Both the position numbers and the translations under genes were made by a program. Of a stretch of 64,000 bases of DNA, positions 36,918 to 47,735 are shown piece after piece (positions within the stretch are counted from its first letter, which is position 1; every line of letters starts with the position of its first letter). Location of the stretch: the NCBI GenBank assembly GCA_002005505.1, contig MVGU01001037.1, forward strand, positions 97,501 to 161,500, written 5' to 3'. The notes below the pieces were generated by a model. It was not told the origin of the DNA. It ran no database searches and was given only the letters and a program-made list of their open reading frames with translations. Origin of the DNA: Botryococcus braunii. Its lineage: Eukaryota > Chlorophyta > Trebouxiophyceae.

Positions 36918-37790
36918 TTTGTCGTGGATAGGCTTAACAAGTGTGCTCATTTTGCTGCTACAACAATGAAAGCTGATGCTTATACTCTAGCACAATTGTT
37001 AAGGACATGGGTGTGGATGTATCGTGGATCCCGGGTGTGGTGGCATTGTGGATCACAAGCCACTCACTGGCGAACGCGGCCGCACTCTGTACGATCCGAA
37101 CGAGCCAAATGAGGATAGCTGGAAATAATTTGCACAGGTCACGCGTTGTTGCCACAAGAAAGTGGAAGAGTACAGAGAGAGTCACGGGCTCCCGCCATTG
37201 CCTCCCAAGGGCACGACTCCTAGGGTCCACCCTTAGGGTCCCGTCGACCGGTTGGCCCTCCTTGGAGGGGTCTCTCTGTATGGCCATATGGACTTTGGAT
37301 AGGCTAGGGTAAGGCTGCCTTACCCGGTAGGGTTGACCATGGGTCCCTTACCTGGATAGATTTTTGTGCACATTAGGTGTATGGCCTTTTCACTTCACTA
37401 CCACACCTGATCAATATGGTGCAATACTGGCGTAATACTGGACTATATGTGGAAATTGGACTCCCCTTGGACTCTGGACTTTTGGACATCTGGACTTTTA
37501 GCTCTGCCCTTGTGTCTCATTTTGGCTGTTCATCATGTGGACTTTCGTTTTTCTTTCAGTGTTTTGTCTTTTGTTCTGTTAGTCATGCCTGATCCTTGTT
37601 CTTATTGCATTATGGTGGGGACCCCGATACGCAGCATTCGGCTGGGGTCTGGCAACACGGGAGGCGGGTTGCCCGTAGGTCTAAGTCTGAGTCTCCGCAT
37701 GTTGGAAGGTCTTGTTCCTTTGTTTGTCTTGTCTGTTTGTTGTTGCGCTCTGCCTTCTGCGCGGGGACGCACAGGAATAAGGGGGGAGTA
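36918..37790 (+). other. gypsy 3' internal region: integrase remnant and non-coding spacer
   Basis: 36918-37005 still reads FVVDRLNKCAHFAATTM in the pol frame; integrase similarity then stops abruptly. A short frame near 37013-37125 encodes VDHKPLTGERGRTLYDPN and is unrecognised. No chromodomain or envelope is seen. A purine tract (37778-37790, AGGGGGGAGTA-like) precedes the 3' LTR. Confidence 0.6.
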
Positions 37791-38239
37791 TGTAGTGAGG
37801 TGCCGCGTCAGCGCGACGCGTCTCACGTAGGATGTGCGCGTAGTTCATGTTTCTTCGTGCCCTTTGGGATACGAGTAGATCTCGTTGTCCTTGTGTGTAG
37901 GAAAATGACTGTAATATCCTAGTGGGTCTCCTCTCGTCATCCATATCGTTATGCTCGCGAGAGCATCTCGTAGAGGGACGACGTAGCCGGATCCGCGCAT
38001 AGGTGGACTAGGAACTCGGGTGGCGATCATTTGTCTTTGGGTTTGCTGCTACGAGTGAGACATCTAGCATTCTCTACATTGTTCATTATATTGTTCTTTG
38101 GAGACTCGGACGACCTGCGTGAGGAGGGCTGCGAACTTGTAACGGATTGGAACTTCGATTCCTACCTTCGGTGTCACCCTTGCCTGAAACCCTTGCTTAG
38201 CTTGTTATAAATCTTAGTTACACGTCTCACTTCGTTAAA
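37791..38239 (+). repeat. gypsy 3' LTR (449 bp)
   Basis: Reads the same as the 5' LTR throughout my comparison and is followed by the CAGGT duplication at 38240-38244, after which the copia coding frame resumes. Confidence 0.95.
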
Positions 38240-38244
38240 CAGGT

Positions 38245-38359
38245 TGACTTCAAATACATTCAGTCTGCCAGGAATGTGGCTGACATCTTCACTAAACCAC
38301 TCGTAAGATTAGTGTTTCAGGGTCATAGAAACTCACTGGGTCTTGCCAAGTTCTGGTGA
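38245..38359 (+). pseudogene. C-terminal end of the copia polyprotein, severed by the gypsy insertion
   Basis: After one copy of the duplicated CAGGT the copia frame continues with DFKYIQ, ARNVADIFTKPL and LAKFW, then TGA at 38357-38359. ADIFTKPL is the standard C-terminal mark of Ty1/copia polyproteins. The purine tract and 3' LTR follow. Confidence 0.93.
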
Positions 38360-38377
38360 GGAAAAGGCAAGGGGAAG

Positions 38378-39069
38378 TGTTGTATTGGATGAGTTATTTA
38401 TGCCTTTCCCTCAGTGGAGTAATGGTGGCATTTCCGTCAGTGACAATAATAAATGACTAATATGGGCGAAACTGCAAAGACTTCGCGGTTAGGAACAATT
38501 TGAATGTAGATAGAGATAACGCAAGTTACAGACACGTTTAGTGCAGGAAGGTAGTGGTGCTAGCACGGAGAGGCAAGGCACTTGGTTGGGACTACACAAG
38601 CACTCCGGGTGTTTCCTTAAAGTTGCCCAATCAGTCCTTGATTGTTCATGTTCTTGACTCTACTCTTCGTCACACAGTAGAGCGAACTTTGACTCACACC
38701 CTCCGTGCCGCCACTGCACAGGTAACGTGATTGTGAATAGAATGGGAGATTTTAGGCTTTGTTGACCTTAGTATTTCATGTTATGTGTATGTGCTTGGCT
38801 ATCTTATCATCGGACAATGAGATTGATCCTTTCTGAGTACGTACCAGTTAGGGTAGATTGAATTCCGTTGTTAAGAGAGAGCAAGTGAGCAATTGTAATA
38901 GACTTGGTTGGGACTACACAAGCACTCCGGGTGTTTCCTTAAAGTTGCCCAATCAGTCCTTGATTGTTCATGTTCTTGACTCTACTCTTCGTCACACAGT
39001 AGAGCGAACTTTGACTCACACCCTCCGTGCCGCCACTGCACAGGAATACGCCAAGCCCATAACCTAACA
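38378..39069 (+). repeat. copia 3' LTR (692 bp)
   Basis: Same length and, as far as read, same sequence as 25472-26163, including the 143-bp duplication. It is followed by GAATT (39070-39074). Confidence 0.97.
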
Positions 39070-39074
39070 GAATT

Positions 39075-39205
39075 ACAAAGGCACCACAAAGTACGACAAA
39101 GCACCACAAAGCAGCACAAGAGGAGGCCCAAAGCACCAGAAAGAACCTCAAGGAACCACATAGTACAACAAGGGACCGCAAGGATCACAAAAGCACATCC
39201 TTTCA
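39075..39205. repeat. degenerate decamer array (GCACCACAAA-type)
   Basis: Units such as GCACCACAAA, GTACGACAAA and GCAGCACAAG repeat with drift. The 5' flank of the copia element (about 25436-25466, CCACAAGGCACCACC) belongs to the same array, so the element landed inside it. Confidence 0.7.
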
Positions 39206-39637
39206 AAAGCAAATTTGCCAAAAAGCGTAATATAGAATCAAAAAAGCGTGAAAGGCTCAAGCAAGGCATGCAGTTCCCAAAAACCCATGCCACCACAATC
39301 GTGACAAAAGAACAAAAATATAACATGTGCCACGTCCATGGCACTGAATTAAAGCGTAAGCTGAATCAGAAAGGAGAAGTGTAGCTGAACCCCCTAACGT
39401 TAGGGGTTAACCCCACTCGGTGCCGTTCATAGAGCTGCAGGTCCGTATCCGCTGGCATGCATTCTTTAGAGGGAAAAGTGATATTATCACCGACGGAGGC
39501 TTGCACTACCCCAGGAACCGAATCGAGCTCCACTTGTGGCACGTAAAATTGTGGGCCCGCTTCTCCATCTAGGTCCCCGGAAGTTGCCCTCGAAGATCGC
39601 ATGACGATCAAGCACGCTTGACGCGACTCCCAAGGCC

Positions 39638-39764
39638 GAGTCGGACTCCTGAGGGCGACGCCGAGCCCTCCGGAGGGCGCACTTAGAGGAAGCTGACTAC
39701 CTGAATCAGGTAACCTGAATCAGGTGACGTGACTAAGGTAGAAGCACTGGATTCGGTCTATATT
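39638..39764 (+). promoter_or_regulatory. putative ALDH-B promoter with palindromes
   Basis: GAGTCGGACTC (39638-39648) is shared with ALDH-A. A 14-bp perfect palindrome, GCCCTCCGGAGGGC, lies at 39665-39678. CCTGAATCAGG occurs twice (39700-39710 and 39714-39724), followed by TGACGTGAC (39725-39733), an ACGT-core bZIP-type site. TATATT is at 39759-39764. Function is inferred from position. Confidence 0.4.
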
Positions 39765-39925
39765 TTTCGTCTGTTCGGGGGGATCTTTTTCAAGTATTCA
39801 CGATCTTTTCCTAATTCGTCTTCCTGCTATTTCCCAACTTCTGAACTGTCGACCACGGCACTTCTACAGTTCAGACAGCAAGTTTTCAGCATCAACGTTT
39901 GTGTCGGTTTCTACTCTTGCACAAG

Positions 39926-42900
39926 ATGGCCGTTGTAAGTCGTACACACCTTCTCCGTTATTCAGTTCCGCGCAATGATCCGATTTCGCTTGCCGTTTTC
40001 ATACATGTCGTAGAAACTGTGATCATTAAACTTTAATTTATTGTTTTGGGCATGAAAATGTAGAGTTTGTAATCGCAGGACATGAAGGGACTTTCGGAAT
40101 CTGATCAACAGGAGATACTGAAAGCCGTTATACCGAAGGTAATCAATTTTTTGTCTAGTATGTACTATTTGTAGAGTAAGATATAACATTGTACATAATT
40201 GCATGTTCATAGATGGCCACACATGATTTTGCGTCGCCACGTGTTGATGCCACCGGCAAGCCTGGACATTTATTTGCCTACGGGGTTCAGCTTTTCATCG
40301 ATGGGGAATACGTGGATGCCAGTAGTGGCAAAACGTTTCCAGTGGAGGACCCTCGGACGGGAAAAGTGATCGCTAACGTTGCAGAGGCCGATTCTGCGGA
40401 TGTTGACAAAGCGGTGAAAGCAGCTCGTAAGGTAAACTATGAAAGCTGAACAGCCTTAAATTTAAGTTGATGTCAGAATTTTTGCTGAGGCTTTCAGGTT
40501 GTTTCAAGTTTATCAGCGTCCAAAGTGCTTCTCCAAGCATGCAGATGAGCAGGTGGGGAGCTGAAATTGTTATGTTGGGAGCATAGATAGGTCCAAGTGC
40601 TGTAATTTTATTGCCCCTGATGTGGATTGTTGAAAGAGCTAGCCGCTTGCAAAGTTCTTGTCTTTTGCAATTGCAATTGTTGCAACTGCAGGTTGAACTG
40701 ATACATGCAAGTCTAGACGTCTGTCTTGTTTCTTTGTTGGGCCCAGCAGTCAAATTCCTTCCCCAAGTGCTCGCAGTGGGTGCATATCTGTTAAGAAATC
40801 AGCCCAGATATCCCTTATACACACTGCTCAGCAGGCCATGGTTCTCGGAAGTGAAGACGTGTGCAGGACATAGTTATGACAGATCAGACATGTCAGCTTG
40901 AAGGGTATCAAGGAATTAAGAGCGCAATCTTGTTCCCACGTAGGCCTTCCACTGCTTGTTCATGAATGTCATTTGTGAGCAGTAGGGGCTCAAGGTTTTG
41001 TTTGTTGTGTCCCTGCCTGTAGATATGTGCCTATATACGTGCTACGTCAAGCAAAAAATGCACTTGCACATCTACATAACAGTGTAGAAGACCCTTTCAC
41101 CCCTGAATGTGGGTACCTGATCGTTTCAAACAAGTTGAAAGCATGGTCCGTCGCTTCCATGCTTCTTGTAATAACAAGCGTATTCAATGTCCAATTCTAA
41201 GATTTATCAGATTAGAGATGATCGTACATCAACAGACATCTCGTGTCGACAGTTATTTTAACAGCCAATATAAATTATGACGACTATCGATTATGTTCTC
41301 CTGCTGCTGGCTCAGTGCTGTCGTATGAGGTGCTCTTAGAGGATTGAAATTGATTCTCTGGCCAGGCATTTGATGAAGGGCCATGGCCGCGCATGTCGGG
41401 GAGGGCAAGGGGGAAGGTGCTCTTCAAGTTGGCAGACATCATCCAGCGTCATGCCCAGGAGTTGGCCGTGATCGAGTCTCTCGACAATGGAAAGCCATTT
41501 AAAGTTGCTCTATTCTTCGATGTCCCTGCTGTACGCCTTGGCCCCTTCCTCTTTGACATACATGAGTGGTCAGCAATATCTTATGTGCTGCACACCCTCC
41601 CACTTTCCCAGGTCAAGGGGTGTTTTTCACTTTTTGGAATGGTTGTATGCTACCGGCTCATTGTCACGGGCTAACTGAACCTTAGAGACAATACGGTTGA
41701 TGATGTATGGGCTCCAAATGAAGGCCAGGACTCCTGATCAGTACCACAGAATTCAAAAAGTGTCCGCAAGGATTGTCAAAAGCTTGCGCTCTGCTCCTTA
41801 CAATACAAAATATGGCATCCTTACCTGTGTGATCATGTAGGGGCTTAACGAGTCTCAGGAGGATAACTTTTTTGGGGGGAAATTAGAATTGCTTCTGGCT
41901 GCGCTGATGATGTTGCGGGACTTAGGCATCCAGCCCCCCTTGAACCCTAGAGGTGCCCTGTTGCAGTACTGGTTCAATGGGTGATGCTCTCTATAGTGGG
42001 ACAGTAGCCTTATCTGACTTTTCTCTGGATGTGGGGGACGAGAAGTCAGTGCAGCATCTGCAATACTTTGCTGGATGGGCGGACAAAATATGTGGGGAGA
42101 CCCTCCCTGTAGAGGGAAAAATGCAAGCCTACACCTACAGGGAACCGATAGGTGGGTCCTATAAGACCGCCCCGTGCAAGTTTTAATGTGTCTGCTGGTG
42201 TTTTGGGGATCTTTTTCCCATCATAGGCTTATTTGGATGACCCTAATCCCTGTTTGCAACGGTGGCTTTCTAGAAGATCTTTGATGGCAGATGTGATTGG
42301 GTAATCATCCTGTCAGGTCTTGGATGTTGCGAGTGAGGGGGTTGTCTTCCGTCTCTATCAAAGGAAATATGCAAGGCCTCGCTGGTGAGGGCTCCGGTTG
42401 GCAACAGCGCACTGTTGAAGTCAAAGTCCGAAATGAAACCTATGGGAAATGGATGGGGTCTTCTAACAGGCTGCTGTTGAAGCTCTGTAGGGGGCTGCCT
42501 TCAGTACAGATGGGCATGCTTTAACTCTCCCTCATCTCAAGTTATGTCGGTTTTGTTGTCTCTGAGGAGTCGTTGTCAATTAAGAGCCTTGTCCAGCGTT
42601 AAAGCTTATAGAACACCTTGTACACAAGACAAACCCCATTGGAGACAACTTTCAGATAGTGGTGCGCAGCATGCTCTTAGCAAGTTCACCACTAACGTGC
42701 CACAGCTTATTCAGAGGTAGATGTGACACGTCACGGAGATATGATAGAACTACAAGAAATTGCAGTGCCATATGGGTTTATTAGGACAACGTTCTTTGGG
42801 GACTGCGTGCCCAGGTCAACGTACCCCACTGCACTATACGAACACTTTTCAAAAGTGGCTGAAACTGAATCGTTCCCCTTCCATTTCTTTTCTTGAGGCC

Positions 42901-45900
42901 GCTAGCCTCTAAATTGTGTTATTGTGCATGCAAGTGGTGATATGCAAAGTGAAAGCATTGCGCCACAGCCCAGGTGTAAGTGCGGTTGCCAGTGACGCTC
43001 TGCCTAGCATTCCAACGCCTCACATGCAAATTTTGTAGTCCAGGGGATGACATTGAGGTGGGAGCGGTGCAGGGGTGGTGGGCCAGATCATTCCCTGGAA
43101 CTTCCCACTCATGATGCTATGCTGGAAGCTAGGCCCTGCCTTGGCCGCTGGCAACTGCGTTGTCATTAAGGTTTGCCGTTTTAGTCATAGGCCCGCTTCC
43201 CTTTTATGGCTGGCTTATGAGAGGCCACTGCCATTTCACTTGTGGGACTGCTCGCAAGCAGCCACGACTATGTAATGTATGCCCAGATACATTTTTGTAG
43301 AAGGAGTCCCAGATACATCATGGTTTCCTGTAGAGAATGACAGAACTTTGGTCCACCAGAAACAAGCAGTACTGTATTGTCTCTGCACAAACAAGCCTGC
43401 TGTTCAACATGCCACTGTAGAAAGGTCGCACTTTGGCGGCTTTCCTTGACAGGTTCTCTGTCTGGCGGCCAGGTGGCTGAGCAAACCCCGCTCAGTGCCT
43501 TGAGAATGGCAGCCTTCCTTGAGGAAGCTGGCGTCCCCCCTGGTGTGGTCAACATCCTGCCCGGGTATGGAGAAACAGCAGGCGCTGCCCTCACTTCCCA
43601 CAAGGGCGTCAATAAGGTAAACAGTCAATCTTAGTACCCCGAGCCCCCAACGCATCTCATTGCTCAAATATAACATATACAGAGGGCCGCTTCTATTCTG
43701 GCATCCCCCTTTTAATAATCCCTGATAAAAACTGATGCTTTGCTGGCACACATTTCATCGGAGTCTCAGGATTAAGGGCGTGTGTATGCGTCGTGCAACC
43801 TCGTATTACTGCTTGGTTGCTGACGTCCATGGTTGTGTGGGGTGCAGACATGTTTGTGTCTGCCAGAGCAGGCGTGCATGCATGCCAGTGTGTGTACAAG
43901 CAGGCGCTTACGTGTGCATGTGAATGCATCGGTGTGTGCACCTGCGCATGTACCGATAGGATACTGCAGTTCTTTCTACTAAAACAACGTGAACACAGCT
44001 TCTTTTGATGCGGGCTGCAGTTATGGCCGCTCACCTCAGCATGTTTACCACCTTGCTGACAAATCCTTATCATGAAGGGCGGGGGTGTTTGGGCGTAGTT
44101 GGCATTCACAGGATCGACACAGGTGGGGAAACTTATAATGAAGGCGGCGGCAGAGAACATGGTGCCAGTAACTTTAGAGCTAGGGGGCAAGTCGCCCTGC
44201 ATCGTGTGTGAGGACGCCAACCTAGACGAGGCTGTGGAGCAGGCTGCAGCAGCCATCTTTGCCAATCAAGTGCGACCACATGCCTTCTGGGCTTTTGACC
44301 AAGTGCATCCTCAATCTTGATGCTTTCTTTCTAATGCATTCTTCGCATTGAAGCAGCTTCAGTATGACTTTATTGTGCCTGCTCCACCCCTGGGCCGCAG
44401 GTCAGATATGAGAGAGGTTCCTATTCCAGGCTGTAACCATATGGCTGTAACTATGCTTGCTGTGCAAAGTAGTTGGCACTGCTCGATGCTCCGCCATCTT
44501 TCTGCATGTTCCACAAAGCTTTGGCCCCATTTGTGGTCTGCACTTCAAAAGCGGCCTGCTCCTTGTGAGGAAAGCCTTGGTTTGCAGGCGTTTGAAGATG
44601 ATTACATGCAACATGGGCTCGGGATTATGGTGACTTTTGATGCATCGAATCTCGTTGTGAAGAAGGGAAAAAGCACTTGTTTCTTTGAATTTGTGATGAT
44701 GCGCGACATTTTGAGGCTCCCCCGACAGTTATGGGTATCAGAAATGGTAGTAGCGGTGGTATACTTGGTGTTGTGCCTTGCCCTTCATTCGCATTCCACT
44801 TGGGGTTCCTGAGCTCGTACGGATGGGCACAGGGACAATGCTGCACAGCAGGGTCTCGAACTTTTGTGCACGAGTCCATCTACGACGAATTCGTCAAAAA
44901 GGCCATGGCAAAGGCACAAAGTATAAAAGTGGGCGACCCCTTCGACTTGGCGACTGACCAGGGACCCCAGGTCTGTCACCCATGCTTCGCCAATCATCAC
45001 TCCCTACCATGGGCTGTTACAAGCACTTAGCCCTGCATACCCACAGCAACTAGCATTGTGATAAGTCATTTCTTACAAACCCCGGGCCTGGTGCCGCCCT
45101 GGTGCCAATGATATTCGATGCCCTGCATGGTTCTTCATGATGGAATCTTCTGACAGACTGTGGTTCCTGTGCCGTTAACCCATTCAACAGCATTCTTAGT
45201 TAAGAAAATTTCATGGAGCATCAATGGGTATTAGAGGGGTCGCTTGGGAGCAGGTGTCCAAGGAGCAATTCGAAAAGATCCTGGGTTACGTGAGGGCTGG
45301 CGAGGACGAGGGAGCCAGGCTGGAGACGGGGGGCAGGCAGCATGGGGAGCAGGGTTACTTTGTGCAGCCCACCGTGTTCAGCAATGTGAAGGACCACATG
45401 AAGATTGCCCGCGAGGAAATCTTTGGGCCCGTGCAGTCCATTTTGTCTTGGAGGACCCTAGAAGAGGTGAGACCCCTTTGTCCCCCCCTTTCCCCTCGTC
45501 TTAAAAAAGTAATGGGTGACCGGAATTTGAAGATTTTTGAATCGAGGAGGAGGGAGGGGGGGAGAGGGAGAGGGGCGGGGGAGGGGGAGGCGGAGGCAGA
45601 GGGGGGAGGGAAGGAGAAAGTGAGGGGGAGAGAGTTGGGCAGAGGGGAAGAGAGGGAGGTAGGGGGGAGGAGGAGGAGGAGGAGAGGGAGAGACAAAGAC
45701 CCCGGGGACGGGAGAGTTGGTTTTGGCCGGCTGCAAGGGCGCGTACCCCAGTTGCTAAATATTGTGCGGGCCTCACCATAAACTGGAGGAAGGAGTTTCT
45801 GACAGTCAATCATGGGGCGTTTGCAGGTGATCCAAAGAGCAAATGATACAGAGTACGGTTTGGCAGCTGGCGTTTTCACCAAGGACATCAACAAGGCCAA

Positions 45901-46697
45901 CTGCCTTGCTCGCGGTCTCAAGGTAAATGCCTTCTAAATCTGCGAGTCCTGGGGTATGCGTGCATCCTGAGAAAAGTATCTGTAAGGAAAACACTCCGTA
46001 TAAAGGGCCAGCAAGCTCACGAGTCAGCAAGAGCGATGTGGACGTGCATAACATATAAACCAAGGTGCAACACATGCCAATGCAGTGATCACAGGCCCCT
46101 GCCGGGATCCTTTCCAGCATAAGAACAAAGGATCTCACTGCAAGTTTTATGCTTAAAGCACCAGTTAGTGTTACTAACGTCAGTAGCCCTTTGCAGGCGG
46201 GGACAGTATGGATTAACACCTGGAACCAGGTCGATCCCGGGGTACCCTTTGGAGGCTATAAAGGGAGTGGAATCGGTCGGGAGAATGGGAAGGCCATTTT
46301 GTCACACTACACTCAGGTATTCCGGAGCAGTAGATTGGGATAAACAATACCACTGCACTTAAGTTTGGCCAGTCAAAGTGAAGGTCAAATCCTGAGCAAT
46401 CGAACAGTACATGGACCTTCAAATAGGTATTCTTAAAACAGCGCCAGTGCCAATCCAGTCTATGAGATGCCACTTCCATGCTACCTAAGTCTCAGCCCTA
46501 CCCCCCCCCCCCCCCCCCTTCCTCCTTGATGCACGAAGTATCCAACACCCTCGCATGACTACGTCTACTGGACTAGCCTTTCCTGTCCAAGAAAGCACCC
46601 GTATTGGTACTAGAAAAAGTGAACTGACGGAGGTGTTTGTGCGCAGATCAAGTCAGTCTATGTACCTCTTGTGGAGCCAATAGCATGGAGGATGTGA
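39926..46697 (+). CDS. ALDH2: ALDH-B: family-2 aldehyde dehydrogenase, 13 exons, intact
   Basis: Exons: 39926-39934, 40079-40138, 40213-40431, 41366-41530, 42046-42151, 43073-43170, 43473-43616, 44099-44269, 44833-44970, 45254-45466, 45827-45922, 46197-46316 and 46647-46697 (TGA). Together they give 529 residues with consistent phase. NAD(P)+-dependent oxidation of aldehydes, probably cytosolic because no targeting peptide is evident. The N-terminal body [16 protein letters not shown] is typical of ALDH1/2. Catalytic residues are Asn196 (IIPWNFP), Glu294 (LELGGKSP) and Cys328 (GQCCTAGSR), with the Glu-Cys spacing of 34 seen in the family. All 13 introns and phases match ALDH-A except the exon-3 start. 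The motif usually written FTGSTE is FTGSTQ here. The first coding exon is only 9 bases (Met-Ala-Val). Introns are unlike those of ALDH-A. Confidence 0.92.
45543..45696. repeat. polypurine (GGA-rich) tract
   Basis: About 150 bp of almost pure G/A on the plus strand in ALDH-B intron 10, just after exon 45254-45466. Such mirror-like purine tracts can form triplex DNA. The ALDH-A intron lacks it. Confidence 0.85.
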
Positions 46698-47641
46698 GTG
46701 TACACGACGTACATATGTACACAAAGTCAGCACAGAGTGGCAAGATGTGTTGTCCCTAAATCAGGCAGATCTCTAGAGGATGGTTTTCCGAACAAAGACA
46801 GCCAAGTAGGTATTTATGTACGGCCATACAAGCTTTGCAGATCTTAAGAAGGCTGTCATGTTTGCACCATCTATGCAGCAGGGTCGTCTAAAACTTGCCT
46901 TGCACTTATGCTGGCTTAATCTACGGTCCCAGCCTTTGACGCTATGCTTTCTTGGCACCCATATGCATATGCCTAGTATGGTGCAGTTCCAGTGACTAAC
47001 TTACCTCACCATCCAGCAGAGAACCTCAGATCTTACAGAACTGTTCAGAGAACAGAAAGCCTACTGGAGTGCTGCCAACCCCTCGACACGAGGGATTTGG
47101 CGCCCCAAGGTCCCAATTATGAGGTTTAAGTCGTGGGCACTTGCAAATGCCTAGATGGGGTCCCTCTAAAGCTTGAGAATACGAGTTGGACCATGTCGTG
47201 GTCAGGAATTGTGAAAAGCAAGCTAGCTAGCTTTAGATATTAATATTAGTCGGGCTGCATTTGAGGCAGTTGATTTCAACACATGATCAGCAAATACCCT
47301 GAAGTTATGTAAGCCCGAGGCTGGAGTTGATCGATACCACAACAGCCCACTGGTCTGTTTTTCCAAGATGTATCTGACGCAACACGACAACCTCCACGGG
47401 CATTGTGAACACACATTCTTCTACCATTGCTGTGTTTTTACAAAAGGCTGAAATAGAGCTGGTGTATAAAGGTTGACAGCCAGTAAACAACCCTAGAAAA
47501 ACAGAATGTCACCGGTGCTAGCAGATCTCTGGGGTGACCATAGCGGCAGACCGGGCCAAAAAGCCGATTTGTTCACGTGTTGTCTCAGTAACCAATTCAT
47601 CTAAGCCACTACGCCAAATTGTGGAAGTTCTTATGCATATA

Positions 47642-47735
47642 CCGGGAAACTCCTGGAAAAACACATGGCCTTCGAGACACATATGTGTCCCGATGCTTCG
47701 CCTCAAGGCCATGTGTGTTTCCAAGAATTTCCCGG
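47642..47735. repeat. 94-bp fold-back with inner palindrome
   Basis: Arms 47642-47672 and 47705-47735 pair at 28 of 31 positions (outer ends CCGGGAAA and TTTCCCGG, inner ACACATGGCCTT and AAGGCCATGTGT). The loop holds a perfect 14-bp palindrome, GACACATATGTGTC (47676-47689). Confidence 0.85.

Larger units (their letters stand above)
32059..38239 (+). mobile_element. Ty3/gypsy LTR retrotransposon nested in the copia element
   Basis: Two 449-bp LTRs (32059-32507 and 37791-38239) appear identical. The 5-bp target duplication CAGGT is at 32054-32058 and 38240-38244. Gag is followed by pol in the order protease, reverse transcriptase, RNase H, integrase, which defines Ty3/gypsy. Pol carries two nonsense codons and a truncated integrase, so this copy cannot make a complete Pol by standard decoding. 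It must have been moved in trans or damaged after insertion. Confidence 0.97.
25472..39069 (+). mobile_element. Ty1/copia LTR retrotransposon, split by a nested gypsy element
   Basis: Both LTRs are 692 bp (25472-26163 and 38378-39069), start TGTTG, end TAACA, and read the same wherever I compared them. The 5-bp target duplication GAATT flanks the element (25467-25471 and 39070-39074). The domain order gag, protease, integrase, reverse transcriptase, RNase H defines Ty1/copia. Without the nested insert (6,181 bp plus one CAGGT) the element is 7,412 bp. A purine tract (38360-38377) abuts the 3' LTR. The matching LTRs and intact TSD imply recent insertion. Confidence 0.97.

Noticed and set aside
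43735..44211. Small frames inside ALDH-B intron 7 and exon 8
   Set aside because: They are out of frame with the ALDH exons or cross splice sites; no independent coding signal.
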